Positions 20,156 through 29,429 of a DNA stretch of 58,759 nt are shown piece after piece. This stretch comes from Verrucomicrobiota bacterium (GTDB lineage Bacteria > Verrucomicrobiota > Verrucomicrobiia > Verrucomicrobiales > Akkermansiaceae). The notes under the pieces are model-generated. The model made no database searches, was not told where the DNA came from, and was given only the letters and a program-made list of their open reading frames with translations. Every line of letters starts with the position of its first letter. Positions within the stretch are counted from its first letter, which is position 1. Made by a program: the position numbers and the translations under genes. The stretch covers positions 1 through 58,759 of the forward strand of contig RDYF01000090.1 of the NCBI GenBank assembly GCA_004293285.1, written 5' to 3'.

Positions 20156-20788
20156 ATGTCGCTTCCGGTCATTCGCGTTTCCATTGTCGAGGATGACGAG
20201 GCCTATTGTTCGATTCTTCGACAACACTTGGATCAAACGGAAGACATCCGCTGCATCAGCTGCTATCACGATCCCCAACAGGCCATCAACAACCTTCCTA
20301 CGGATCAGCCGGATGTCGTGTTGATGGACCTGAACCTGCCGGGAAAATCAGGCATTGAATGCATCGCAGAACTGCTCATACGCATGACAGCCCTACAAGC
20401 GATCATGCTCACGGTGTTTGAGCAAGATGAACAAGTTTTCGCCGCGCTCGAAGCAGGCGCTTGCGGCTATCTGGTCAAACGAAATTCGCTCTCACGCATC
20501 GCCGATGCCATCCGCGAGGCTCATGAGGGCGGCTCGCCCATGTCGGCGAATATCGCACGCATGGTCGTCGCTTCATTTCGCCGCGATCCATCGCAACAAC
20601 CGCTCTCGCCTCAGGAATCGGAAGTCTTGGCCAGACTCGCCCACGGCGATACCTACGCGGCGATTGCAGCGGAAATGAACATTGCCGTGCACACGGTGCG
20701 CAATTACATCCGCCGCATTTACACAAAACTCCACGTCCACAGCCGCACGGAAGCTGTCGCGAAGTTCATGAGCCAAAAGCACCACTGA
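20156..20788 (+). CDS. LuxR/NarL-type response regulator
   Basis: 210 residues. The receiver domain has the acidic pair (VEDDEAYC), the phosphoacceptor Asp58 in VLMDLNLPGKSG, a switch Thr in MLTVFEQ and Lys109-type VKRNS. The C-terminal helix-turn-helix is typical of the NarL class (LSPQESEVLARLAHG, NIAVHTVRNYIRRIYTKL). The histidine kinase two genes downstream has the matching HisKA_3 type, so they are probably partners even though a PEP-CTERM gene separates them. Just upstream, at 20123-20139, CATGTGG and CATAAAG recall a degenerate reverse copy of the 22-nt box. Confidence 0.9.
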   Translation: MSLPVIRVSIVEDDEAYCSILRQHLDQTEDIRCISCYHDPQQAINNLPTDQPDVVLMDLNLPGKSGIECIAELLIRMTALQAIMLTVFEQDEQVFAALEAGACGYLVKRNSLSRIADAIREAHEGGSPMSANIARMVVASFRRDPSQQPLSPQESEVLARLAHGDTYAAIAAEMNIAVHTVRNYIRRIYTKLHVHSRTEAVAKFMSQKHH

Positions 20789-20817
20789 TCACGTGGATGA
20801 CTTGAGTGCACCTCGCC

Positions 20818-20839
20818 TGTGGCCACTTCATGCCACATG
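20818..20839. promoter_or_regulatory. 22-nt palindromic box upstream of the PEP-CTERM gene (copy 2)
   Basis: Identical over 22 bases to 18280-18301, including the non-palindromic centre. It starts 29 bases after the response regulator stop and ends 113 bases before the PEP-CTERM start. The region between holds TTGACT and TATCCT, but their 20-base spacing is too long for a confident promoter call. Confidence 0.6.
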
Positions 20840-20952
20840 ACAGATCGCCCCATCCCGATACGATGTCGTTGGTTTTCAAAGGTATTGAGACTTTGACTCG
20901 ATGCTGACGAGCCATTTGTATCCTACTAGGAACCATCAAACGTATCGAATAA

Positions 20953-21642
20953 ATGAAAATGAACCGAATCCCTGCAATCGCCCTCGTCTCCCTGATGTCT
21001 GGGCTCATCCTCCCCTCCCTTTCTTCTGCCGCTGTCATCGCAGGCGGGAATGGGAGTTTTGAAACGAACACACGTGGCACTGCTGCCTTTGGCGGAGCTT
21101 TTGGTCAAATCTGGTATCTCAATCCGCTCCCTGGTAATGCGAGTGGTGCAAATATCGCAGGATGGACGCTGTATGGCGTCGGCGGTGGTGCTCCGCCTGC
21201 GAATACGGCCTGGCTCATGAGCGATGCCTCTGGATACGGCACAGCTTCTAATGGCAACTATTTCATCAACGTCGAATCCGGTCCCGATTGGTGGCTCGGC
21301 ACGGAGATCACGGGCTTGACCAGTGGCTGGACTTACACCCTTTCCTTTGACACCCGTCGACGTAGCGGCGGTGGCGGCGGAAATTTTGATGTGTTCGTCA
21401 ATAATACTCTATCCACCACTGGTGCCTTCACGGCTGCGAATGTCGCACCAACTACTACGACCTGGGAAACGAGAAGCATTAACTTCACCGCCAATGCCTC
21501 AACCATGAGCGTGTTCATCGCAAATACCGATGTAACGAACTCAGGCTTCATGGTCGATAATTTCAGCATTGTACCTGAGCCATCCGCCGCACTTCTCGGT
21601 GGTCTCGGCCTTCTCGGCATGCTGCGCCGTCGTCGTCGCTAA
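20953..21642 (+). CDS. PEP-CTERM sorting-signal exported protein
   Basis: 229 residues. A signal peptide (ALVSLMSGLILPSLSSAA) precedes a Gly/Thr-rich extracellular beta-sandwich that resembles the carbohydrate-binding-like domains of many PEP-CTERM proteins. The C-terminus is VPEPSAALLGGLGLLGMLRR plus three further Arg: the PEP box, a hydrophobic helix and a basic cluster. Such proteins are thought to be processed by an exosortase and delivered to the exopolysaccharide or cell surface. No exosortase is in this window. It sits between the response regulator and its probable kinase, and ends at a strong terminator. Confidence 0.92.
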   Translation: MKMNRIPAIALVSLMSGLILPSLSSAAVIAGGNGSFETNTRGTAAFGGAFGQIWYLNPLPGNASGANIAGWTLYGVGGGAPPANTAWLMSDASGYGTASNGNYFINVESGPDWWLGTEITGLTSGWTYTLSFDTRRRSGGGGGNFDVFVNNTLSTTGAFTAANVAPTTTTWETRSINFTANASTMSVFIANTDVTNSGFMVDNFSIVPEPSAALLGGLGLLGMLRRRRR

Positions 21643-21665
21643 TTTTTGCCACGCCATGCAGCTTC

Positions 21666-21705
21666 ATTCCCCCGCGCGAGCGATCGCACGGGGGAATCTT
21701 TTCTT
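21666..21705 (+). terminator. Rho-independent terminator after the PEP-CTERM gene
   Basis: ATTCCCCCG (21666-21674) pairs perfectly with CGGGGGAAT (21689-21697), followed by CTTTTCTT. It ends the PEP-CTERM transcript before the histidine kinase. Confidence 0.85.
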
Positions 21706-21739
21706 TACTCGCTCTCTGAGCATCTTACGATGTTGAACC

Positions 21740-23881
21740 ATGACCATGATGCGGACTGTTCTTTTCCTGCTCGCAGGCGCATGGCTTGGCCGCGCCGCTG
21801 CCACGGAACCGCTCACACTGATCCGACCTCAAGCGAGTTTTTTCTCGGGCTCTGATGCCTCTTTCGCTCGGGTCGTCGATGGCATTGCCGCAGGGCCAGA
21901 GGGCTGGTCGGTCACCGGAAAACAGGAGGAAGCGCAAAGCCTCGTCGTCACTTGCGCACGGCCCGTGGAGGCAGCGGAGCTCGATATCAGCCTGTTTTTT
22001 CTCGCCGGTCGCCCGTTCAACTATCTCGCTGAATTTCACTTAGCATTCACCACCGACGAAACACCCTCGCTGCAGAGCACTTGGCGACCACTGGAAATTC
22101 TCCGCTTCAGCAGCGAAGCCGCCACCCTCCAACGGATCGGCTCGTCGGCTTTGCGCGCCTCGAAGATTTTCTACAATGTCAATGGCTCGGTCCCCGATGA
22201 GATCTACCGCCTCACCGCTGCTCTTCCGGGAAAGAAGGCCACGGGCTTTCGAGTCACTGCCCAACCCGTCGTGATTTCCGCTGAAAAAAATCTGCAAGGG
22301 CTCAGCTATTACGCACCCTACGATTTCACTATGACGGAATTTCGCGTCGCGATTCATCGGCGCGACACCACCAACATCGCCCTCCACTGCCCGGTCCGCA
22401 GCTCTCACCCACTCTATCGCAATGCTGATGGCACTTTCATGCGTCCTGAGGCATTGACCGATGGCTTACCTGCTACCATCGCTCACCCCGGTCGATTGAC
22501 TCCAGCGCAGGAGTTCTTTTTTGAAATCGATCTCAGGCAAATCGTCGACATCGATCACATCGGCCTACGCAACCGTGGTGATGAACAATTTCATCGCTTG
22601 AGCCGCCTAAAGGTAGCTTTGCACCAAGCTCAGGCAAAGGCTGATGCGCGTGCTGACTGGCAAGGCATCGTGCGCGCCGATGGTAGCCACCCTGCAGCAG
22701 GGGCCTTAGAAATCGTGCGCTTCCATCACGGAATCGGTACTTTTCGCGGCCGCTACCTACGCCTCAGCAGTGAAGCAGTAGAGGACTACACGCCGCAGTT
22801 GGCAGAGGTGGAGGTTTACCCCAAGACCACCCCGCAAGTCATCTCCATCAAGGGCGATGGGAAAAAATTGGATCATCAATCGACTTTGGAAATCCCACCA
22901 GGAATTCGACGGATTGAAATGCAATGGGAAATCCCACAAAAAGCTCCCACCGATGGCGCTCTATTTCGCTGGCGCATTCGCGGACAATCCGATGAATGGG
23001 TGAACTCTCGCTCGCGTGTCATCGAATTCCCCTGCCCCGATGTCACTGGGGCCGTTTTTGAAGCGCAAGTGCTCCACTCCGATGGCCAATGGGATCAATC
23101 TCTCTTCCAATTGCCTCTCATCGTTCGAGTGCATTGGTGGAAAAATCTCTGGCTACGCATCGCCATGATGACCATCGCATTCCTGATCGCGATCGGCGTC
23201 GGTATGCTCTGGTCTCGCTATCGCACCGCTCGACAAGTCGCCGCACTCAAAGCCGAGGCCGCCCTCGCTAACGAGCGCGCTCGCATCGCCCGCGACATGC
23301 ACGATGACGTCGGTGGCAAACTTGCACGACTCGCCATGCTGGGCGACTTAGCGCTGCACCAGGATGCCATCTCCGCACACTCATCCTTCCAACCGCTCAG
23401 CACTATGACCGATGGCATTCGCGAAGTCGCCACAGAGCTCGAACAAGTCATCTGGTCACTCAAGCCGAATCATGATTGCCTGCACTCACTTGCGCGCCGC
23501 ATCTATCATTACGCCGAAGAATTTTTTTCCGGAACGCCGATTCATTGCAGCTTCGGTTCGATGCAGCAAATCCCCGATGGCATCTCCCTCACACCTGAAA
23601 CGCGCAATGCCCTTTTCCGCTCTTCGAAGGAAGCATTGGCGAACATCATCAAGCATTCCCTTGCCAGCAAAGCGCACATCGACATCGCTTGGAGTGATGG
23701 CCAATGCCTCATCAGCATCATGGATAATGGCCAAGGCTTTGTCGTCGATGAAGCCTCTGTATCATCATACAAAAACGGCCTAACGAACATGCGTCAGCGC
23801 ATGGGATCAGTGGGTGGATCATTCCATATCGATAGCAATTCGCGAGGCACCACCGTGCGTCTCGGCTGGGCTCAGCCATGA
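21740..23881 (+). CDS. Membrane sensor histidine kinase with discoidin-like sensor (HisKA_3 type)
   Basis: 713 residues. A signal peptide leads a large extracytoplasmic part of about 450 residues. Within it, [16 protein letters not shown] followed by [11 protein letters not shown] and [20 protein letters not shown] is an F5/8 type C (discoidin)-like domain, and a Y_Y_Y-like beta-sandwich follows. One membrane helix lies at about 470-492. The kinase part has [20 protein letters not shown] with phosphoacceptor His521, then HATPase blocks ([29 protein letters not shown]). The carbohydrate-binding-like sensor fits a polysaccharide stimulus. It is probably the partner of the response regulator at 20156. 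Confidence 0.88.
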   Translation: MTMMRTVLFLLAGAWLGRAAATEPLTLIRPQASFFSGSDASFARVVDGIAAGPEGWSVTGKQEEAQSLVVTCARPVEAAELDISLFFLAGRPFNYLAEFHLAFTTDETPSLQSTWRPLEILRFSSEAATLQRIGSSALRASKIFYNVNGSVPDEIYRLTAALPGKKATGFRVTAQPVVISAEKNLQGLSYYAPYDFTMTEFRVAIHRRDTTNIALHCPVRSSHPLYRNADGTFMRPEALTDGLPATIAHPGRLTPAQEFFFEIDLRQIVDIDHIGLRNRGDEQFHRLSRLKVALHQAQAKADARADWQGIVRADGSHPAAGALEIVRFHHGIGTFRGRYLRLSSEAVEDYTPQLAEVEVYPKTTPQVISIKGDGKKLDHQSTLEIPPGIRRIEMQWEIPQKAPTDGALFRWRIRGQSDEWVNSRSRVIEFPCPDVTGAVFEAQVLHSDGQWDQSLFQLPLIVRVHWWKNLWLRIAMMTIAFLIAIGVGMLWSRYRTARQVAALKAEAALANERARIARDMHDDVGGKLARLAMLGDLALHQDAISAHSSFQPLSTMTDGIREVATELEQVIWSLKPNHDCLHSLARRIYHYAEEFFSGTPIHCSFGSMQQIPDGISLTPETRNALFRSSKEALANIIKHSLASKAHIDIAWSDGQCLISIMDNGQGFVVDEASVSSYKNGLTNMRQRMGSVGGSFHIDSNSRGTTVRLGWAQP

Positions 23882-26800
23882 CCGACTTGCTCAAAGTTTA
23901 GACCACCTTTTCTCGCCTCCGGCTTGCGCAGATACCAGGCCCAGAAGGCCTTCCAGCGATCGATGCCACTTTCGGCGAGCAGATAGAAGGAGGGAATGAG
24001 GAATAAGGTGATGACGGTCGAAAAAAGAATCCCAAAGGCTAAGGAAACTGCCATCGGGATCAAGAACTGACCCTGCACGGAATCGTCGAGAATGGTCGGG
24101 ATCAAGCCGACGAAGGTGGTTAAGGAGGTCAGCAAGATGGGGCGGAAGCGCTTGGTGCCTGCGCCGACGACTGTTCACCACAATCCCCGCCACCGCGAGG
24201 ATGCCAAAAGCGGAAAGGAAGGACGGCACCACGCCCATGATCAAGTGCCCTAACAAGGCCCCAATCACACCAAAGGGAATGGCGAGCAATATGTAAAATG
24301 GCTGCAGCAGGGATTGAAACGGAATCACCAACAACAGATACAAGGCTAACAAAATCGCAATGCCACCGATCACAATGCGCTGATTGGTTTGCTCGTGCTC
24401 GGCAAGATAACCAGTGAAGCGCCAGGAAAGCTCCGGGTGATCGACAAATACTGCTTTGAGCCGCTTTTCGAGATCTCGACCAATCTCGACGATGTCCACA
24501 CTGGCATTGTCCGCCTGCGCCCAGATGGTGATCGCTTGCGCGCCGTTGGTGCGATTGATCTCCGCTCGCGCTTTGCCAAAATCCACATTCGCCACAGAAC
24601 TCAGTGGCGCCTCGCCGCCGTTCGGCAAACGAATTCTCATTTGCTCTAGGGTATGCAACGACTGCCGTTTTTCTAATGGCAAGCGCACCATCACACGAAT
24701 GTCATCGATCTCCCGCTGCACGCGCTGTGCTTGTTCGCCGAAAAATGACGAACGCACCTGCCGACCCAGCTCGCGTTGGGTCAAACCGAGCGCCTCGCCT
24801 TCGGGGCGTATGCCGCGGAACTGACGCCTTGATACGATTTCAACAACAGCTCGATCTCTTCCGCCAATTGGTCGCGAGCATCCGAAGCATTGCCGCGCAG
24901 CTCGACGAGGATCGACTCCTCGCCACCACCGCCGCGGAAGCCACGCCCGCCGTCGACCGAAACATAGAAGGATTGCACCTCGCTCATCTCGCCACAAAGT
25001 TCGCGCCAGCGATCGGCAACTTGCTTATGGCTCGGTCCGGGCTCACTGCGCTCGGCGGCATCGACCACAGTGACGATGACAAATCCCGAACGCGGATCGA
25101 CCCAAGGCCGACCCGGCCATCCGCCTGCTGAGGCGAGGATGTCTTTGATGTAAGACTGCCCCGTCACCGGATCGACATATTCTTTTTTCAGCCGCTCTGC
25201 TGCTTGTTCGACACGCTTCACCAGCACGTTCGTGTCTTCTACCTTCGCATCGCGCGGCATGGTGAGACTCGCGTAGAGTCGGTTTTTTTCGATGTTGGGC
25301 ATGCTCACAAAACCCAATCGGCCACTCTTGATCAGAGCGATCGATGCCATGGCAAAGGCGAGAAACAGACAGCAGGTCGATACTCGATGTCGTGTGCTGA
25401 ACTCGACCAGAGGCTTGAAACGATGTTCGATGAACCGCTCCAAGCCATCGGCAATGCGCTGCTGAAACCGCGCAAACCAACCCGGTTGACTGCCCAGAGG
25501 TTTGAGAAATTTCAAATGCGCCGGCAAAGACAGCTTCGCCTCCAGCAAGGAAAACAACAGGATCCCGATGATCACGGGCGGCACTTGCTTGGTGTAGGTG
25601 CCGTAAAATCCTTCGAAAAACATCAGCGGCAAGAAGGCAACAATCGTCGTCAGAGAACCAAAGGTCACTGGTAGAGCAATTTCTTGTGTGCCCGTGATGG
25701 CAGCTTCCTCGGGACTCATGCCCTTGTTCATCTTGGTGTAGATGTTTTCGGAAGTCACCACCGCATCGTCCACGATCAAGCCCACCGCGATGATGAATCC
25801 AAACAGCGACATCACATTCACCGTCAGCCCGAAAAAGGGCATCAGCCACAGCGTGCCCGCAAAGGACACCGGAATGCCAACCAGCACCCATATCGCGATG
25901 CTCGGACGCAGGAACAGGCCGAGGATGATCATCACCAAGACACAACCTTGCAGCAAGGTGGTGATCAGAGAGTTGAGTCGAGCTGCGAATGCCCGAAGGA
26001 AAGCGCTGCGAGGACTGGGCCACGTAGTCCTTGACCCGCTCGGCAATCTCCAAAGCACTCTCGTTGTTCAAACGCAGACACTCCACCAACAAAGCCGGCT
26101 CGCCGTTGAAGCGCATGATTTTGCGCAGCTCTTCAAAGCCATCGGTCACTTTCGCAACATCGCCCAATTTGACGGCGGCACCTCGATTGTTGAGGAGCAC
26201 AATTTCAGAAAAGTCGCGCTCGTTGAATGCCTGACCGCTGGTGCGAATCAACACACTCCCTTCGTCGGTCTGAATCTGCCCCGCAGGAATGTCGAGCGAG
26301 GTCCGCCGTATCGCTTCGGCAAGATCGTTGTAGCTGAGACCATAATCCCGCAAGCGCTCGGGATCGGCTTCGATCGCGATTTCGACCGGCGAGGCGCCTT
26401 GCAATTCCGCCTGAGAAATGCCAGGCAGGGCGGTGAGGTCATCGCGCACCCGACGCGCAGCTTTGAGCAAATCTTGCTCGTCCATTTTTCCGGTGATCGC
26501 CACTTTGATCACATCGAACCAACGCGTGCTGTTCGGCACTTCCAAACGCGGCGGCTCGATCTCGGCAGGAAAGCTCGTAATGCCCGTCACCAAGGGTCTC
26601 AATTGCTCCATCAGCTTTTCCGGGTCGGTCAACTGATCGGCCTGCACGATCACCCGGCCCGAACCTGTGCGCGCCTCGGAGGAAATCGCGGCGATGCCGG
26701 GCACGTTCTCGATCGCTCGCTCGATGGGAATGACCACCCCGCGCTCGACGTCGGCCGGCGTGCCCCCACGATAGACAACGTTGATGTGCACTTCGTCAAA

Positions 26801-26920
26801 ACGAAACGCCGGATTGACCTCGAGAGTCGTCCGTTTCCAGACAGAATACGCACCTAACACCAAGATGAGGGCGATCATCAAATTGGCGGCGAGGTGATTG
26901 CGGGCAAACCAGGCGATCAT
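23872..26920 (-). pseudogene. RND-family efflux permease (AcrB/HAE1-like), frame broken at three points
   Basis: Large inner-membrane proton-driven pump protein. The start MIAWFARNHLAANLMIAL and every major RND block can be read, but in four successive pieces with breaks near 25985, 24815 and 24170. Piece 1 ends FPSGI, piece 2 begins RLNSLITTLLQG and ends KSYQGVSSA, piece 3 begins RPEGEALGLTQ and ends AVAGIVVN, and piece 4 begins [14 protein letters not shown]. Compared with HAE1-family permeases, about 41-47, 43 and 65-68 bases are missing. The protein between the gaps is undamaged. It follows thiH on the same strand and overlaps the kinase stop by ten bases. No periplasmic adaptor (AcrA-like) gene is beside it. 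Confidence 0.85.
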
Positions 26921-26974
26921 AGAACAAGAAGGATACGCAGAAGCGAGAGCGATGTTGCGCAAAATTGCATCGAA

Positions 26975-28174
26975 TCACGCAGGCGCAAGGATGGCTTCAT
27001 CCCAATCTTTCCACACCGGGTCCATGCTCTTGGCGCGCAGCATGACTTCAATTTCCGCCGCACTGCGCTGGTCGTTGATGCGAAATTGCTCAGTCGCTTT
27101 TTCGCAGCCGGTCTTTTCCGACAGCTCGACGCGCCGACCTTTGGTGGTCAAATGCAGGTCTTCGCTGCCCGCACCGGTATAGCCTCCAGGCTCGGTGCGC
27201 GCGCCTGCCGACATGTGAGTTACGCCCAAGGGCACCAAAGCATCGCGCAGGTCGGCAGGCTCTCTGGTCGAAAGCACGATTCCTACGGTCGGGAAACAAA
27301 TCCGAAATGCCGTGATCAAGCGCAGCAAGGCGACATCGGAAAGAAACAATTTCTCATCGGGCGTATACTGATAATTTCCCGCGTAAGGCCGCATCCGCGG
27401 AAAGGCCACGGTGAGCTGGGACTTCCAGCAATGCTTGAGCAGGTATTCCAAATGCGTCGCCAAGGCCTGCGCCTCGCGCTTCCAGCCAGAAAGACCGAAC
27501 AAAGCGCCAATGCCAATGCGGCGGAAGCCCCCCGCATACGCCCGCTCGGGACAATCGAGCCGCCAGGGAAAGTTCTTTTTCGGCCCCGCTGTGTGCAGCG
27601 TGCGATAGGTCTCAAGGTCGTAGGTTTCTTGATAGACGACCAGTCCCTCGGCCCCGTGTGCGACGATTTCGGCATACTGATCGTCTTCCATCGGTCCGAC
27701 CTCGATCGCCAATCCGGGGATCAAGGGCTTGAGCAAATCGAGACACTCTTGCAGGTAGCCATCGGACACAAATTTCGGATGCTCCCCCGCCACCAACAAC
27801 AAATTGCGAAAGCCGAGCCCGTGCAGGTATTGCGCCTCTTGCAACACCTGACGCGGCGTCAGCGTTGTGCGCAAAATGGCGTTGTCGCGCGAGAATCCGC
27901 AGTAGGAACAGTTGTTCACGCACTCATTGGAAAGATACAAGGGCGCAAACATGCGCATCGTATGACCAAAATGGCGACGCGTGACCGCAGCACTTTCCTG
28001 CGCCAATTTTTCCAAAGGCACTCCCGGCTCGAGCATGGCCATCAAACGCCGCACCAGTGGCGACGGGCGCGACATGAGGTCGTCGAATTGAAGAGAAAAA
28101 CTCACGGCGGCGCAATGAATCACAAAATCCCGCCCCTTGCCACTCATTTCCCGCAAATCATTCTCTCTTGTCAC
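26975..28174 (-). CDS. thiH: 2-iminoacetate synthase ThiH (radical SAM)
   Basis: Cleaves tyrosine to give dehydroglycine for the thiazole ring of thiamine. Up to 399 residues. The radical SAM cluster is CVNNCSYCGF with Cys85, Cys89 and Cys92. Further ThiH blocks are LLVAGEHPKFVS, VYQETYDLETY, RIGIGALFGLSGW, FPRMRPYAGN and SAGARTEPGGY. Several Met codons could start it (residues 1, 10 or 34). The first is listed and the true start may be shorter. No thiG, thiS or thiF is nearby. Confidence 0.92.
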   Translation of the reverse strand: MTRENDLREMSGKGRDFVIHCAAVSFSLQFDDLMSRPSPLVRRLMAMLEPGVPLEKLAQESAAVTRRHFGHTMRMFAPLYLSNECVNNCSYCGFSRDNAILRTTLTPRQVLQEAQYLHGLGFRNLLLVAGEHPKFVSDGYLQECLDLLKPLIPGLAIEVGPMEDDQYAEIVAHGAEGLVVYQETYDLETYRTLHTAGPKKNFPWRLDCPERAYAGGFRRIGIGALFGLSGWKREAQALATHLEYLLKHCWKSQLTVAFPRMRPYAGNYQYTPDEKLFLSDVALLRLITAFRICFPTVGIVLSTREPADLRDALVPLGVTHMSAGARTEPGGYTGAGSEDLHLTTKGRRVELSEKTGCEKATEQFRINDQRSAAEIEVMLRAKSMDPVWKDWDEAILAPA

Positions 28175-28220
28175 GGCATTCTCCTTGCCAGAAACCGTAT
28201 TTTTTTCCTAACTGTCGTCC

Positions 28221-29021
28221 GTGAAAGAGACGATCATTTGCAAGCCGACCCGATGGTTCCTCGAGCGCGCTCTCGGCATGCTCGCCATGTTTTTGTTCCT
28301 CGGCGGCTGGTTTTATCACGATGCCCAAACTGGCTACCGTCAGCAAAACCTGATGTTTGTCTATCACTCGACCTTTGTCCAAGCAGGAAAAGCTTACACA
28401 GAACGCAAGCAACAAGGCATCACCCCAGAGGAATGGCAGGAGTTTGCGAAAACCCAGACCATCGCGTTTGGCGATGACCTTTCGCTGGTTCCCGCCGAAG
28501 CCCAGGAAAAAACGCCATGGCCTGCGGAACTCAGTCAGACCGATTTGCTCGCCGAAGGACACCTGAAGGCTTGGGAAACGTTCACCGAGCGCATGAAGTG
28601 GAACCGCAAGCCCCCGGAAAAATGGCACGATGCAGGCTCGATCCGCGAGCAATGGATTGTCGGCCACGTGCTCATCGCCCTCGCCGTGGTCACGCTGTTC
28701 ATCTTGATCCGCACGCTGCGCCGCACGATGATTTTGGACGGCGATACCGTCATCACCCAAGACGGTCGCAGGGTCCCCATCGCTGCGCTGACGCAACTGG
28801 ACCTCCGCAAATGGTACACCAAAGGCCTCGCCTTTGCCTTCTACGAGCTCGAAACCGGGAAAAAAGGTCGCATCCGCATTGATGGCATGACGTACGGTGG
28901 ATTTCAAAAGGACAAAGGCGAACCCGCCGAGTACTGGATGACCCAGCTGCGCGCTCAATTCCGCGGCGAAATCATCGAATACGCCTCCGAAGAAGCCGAA
29001 GAAGAACCCGCGCAATCCTGA
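28221..29021 (+). CDS. Hypothetical membrane protein with two helices
   Basis: 266 residues if translation begins at the GTG at 28221. One membrane helix lies near residues 14-32 (LGMLAMFLFLGGWFY) and another at about 153-171 (VGHVLIALAVVTLFILI). A charged region between them contains Trp/Glu-rich repeats. The C-terminal 90 residues (ILDGDTVITQDGRRVPIAALTQLDLRKW split around a strand turn) look like a soluble PH-like beta domain. I do not recognise the family. It is divergent from thiH with a 46-base gap and ends about 80 bases before the acyl carrier protein gene. Confidence 0.7.
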   Translation: MKETIICKPTRWFLERALGMLAMFLFLGGWFYHDAQTGYRQQNLMFVYHSTFVQAGKAYTERKQQGITPEEWQEFAKTQTIAFGDDLSLVPAEAQEKTPWPAELSQTDLLAEGHLKAWETFTERMKWNRKPPEKWHDAGSIREQWIVGHVLIALAVVTLFILIRTLRRTMILDGDTVITQDGRRVPIAALTQLDLRKWYTKGLAFAFYELETGKKGRIRIDGMTYGGFQKDKGEPAEYWMTQLRAQFRGEIIEYASEEAEEEPAQS

Positions 29022-29043
29022 TCATTTTCCCTGATTTTCGCTA

Positions 29044-29072
29044 TTGCCAAGTTCCCTTTCCCTCGCTATGCC
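29044..29072 (+). promoter_or_regulatory. Predicted promoter of the acyl carrier protein gene
   Basis: TTGCCA (29044-29049) and TATGCC (29067-29072) are separated by exactly 17 bases. The expected start site lies about 25 bases before the ATG at 29104. Prediction only. Confidence 0.45.
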
Positions 29073-29103
29073 TTGCGGCGGTAACAACCAAACCATTCCA
29101 ACC

Positions 29104-29282
29104 ATGTCAGAAAAGAGTACCGAAGAACGTGTAAAAGATACCATTGTGGAACAACTCGGCGTTAGCGCTGACCACTTGTGATGGCTTTCGAAGAAGAATT
29201 CGGCATCGAAGTGCCTGATGAAGACGCAGAAAAACTTCTCTCCGTCGGAGACGTTGTGCGTTTCATTGAGTCCAAAGCCTAA
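29104..29282 (+). pseudogene. acpP: Acyl carrier protein gene with an internal 61-base gap
   Basis: The N-terminal frame reads MSEKSTEERVKDTIVEQLGV then SADH and hits a TGA. The C-terminal frame reads [20 protein letters not shown] and ends RFIESKA. Together they are a textbook ACP except that the central block is absent. That block normally contains the GADSLD serine carrying phosphopantetheine. ACP spacing is very constant, so the gap is 61 bases. As written the gene cannot make functional ACP, which is essential for fatty acid synthesis. Unless another acpP exists, an assembly error is more likely than a real deletion. A promoter and a terminator flank it normally. Confidence 0.88.
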
Positions 29283-29333
29283 TCTGCTTTCGGCTCCGCT
29301 GCGGCTCTCATCGCTCAGCATCAGTTTCTCGTT

Positions 29334-29376
29334 ACGGGGCGGTTTTTCTTCACAAAAACCGTCCTGTTCTTTTTTC
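29334..29376 (+). terminator. Rho-independent terminator after the acyl carrier protein gene
   Basis: ACGGGGCGGTTTTT (29334-29347) pairs with AAAAACCGTCCTGT (29354-29367), two positions being G-T wobbles, followed by a T-rich run. It ends the acpP transcript about 50 bases after the stop. Confidence 0.75.
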
Positions 29377-29429
29377 CGCAAATCGCGCTAGCACGTTGAT
29401 TTTTCTCATTGCTACGCCACTTTTTGCCC

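Noticed and set aside
23872..26920. Three or four separate small membrane-protein genes instead of one broken RND permease
   Set aside because: The pieces are consecutive parts of one RND permease in the correct order, each ending where the next begins, without start codons or gaps between them.
25742..28477. Long plus-strand open frames (371 and 527 codons) opposite the permease and thiH
   Set aside because: They are rich in Arg/His/Gln with no family resemblance, and lie wholly antisense to well-conserved genes. They arise from codon bias in GC-rich DNA.
29104..29282. TGA in acpP read as selenocysteine, or programmed frameshifting/bypassing
   Set aside because: The downstream frame differs from the upstream one and the central ACP helix is absent, so recoding could not restore the protein. 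No slippery site or SECIS-like hairpin is seen.
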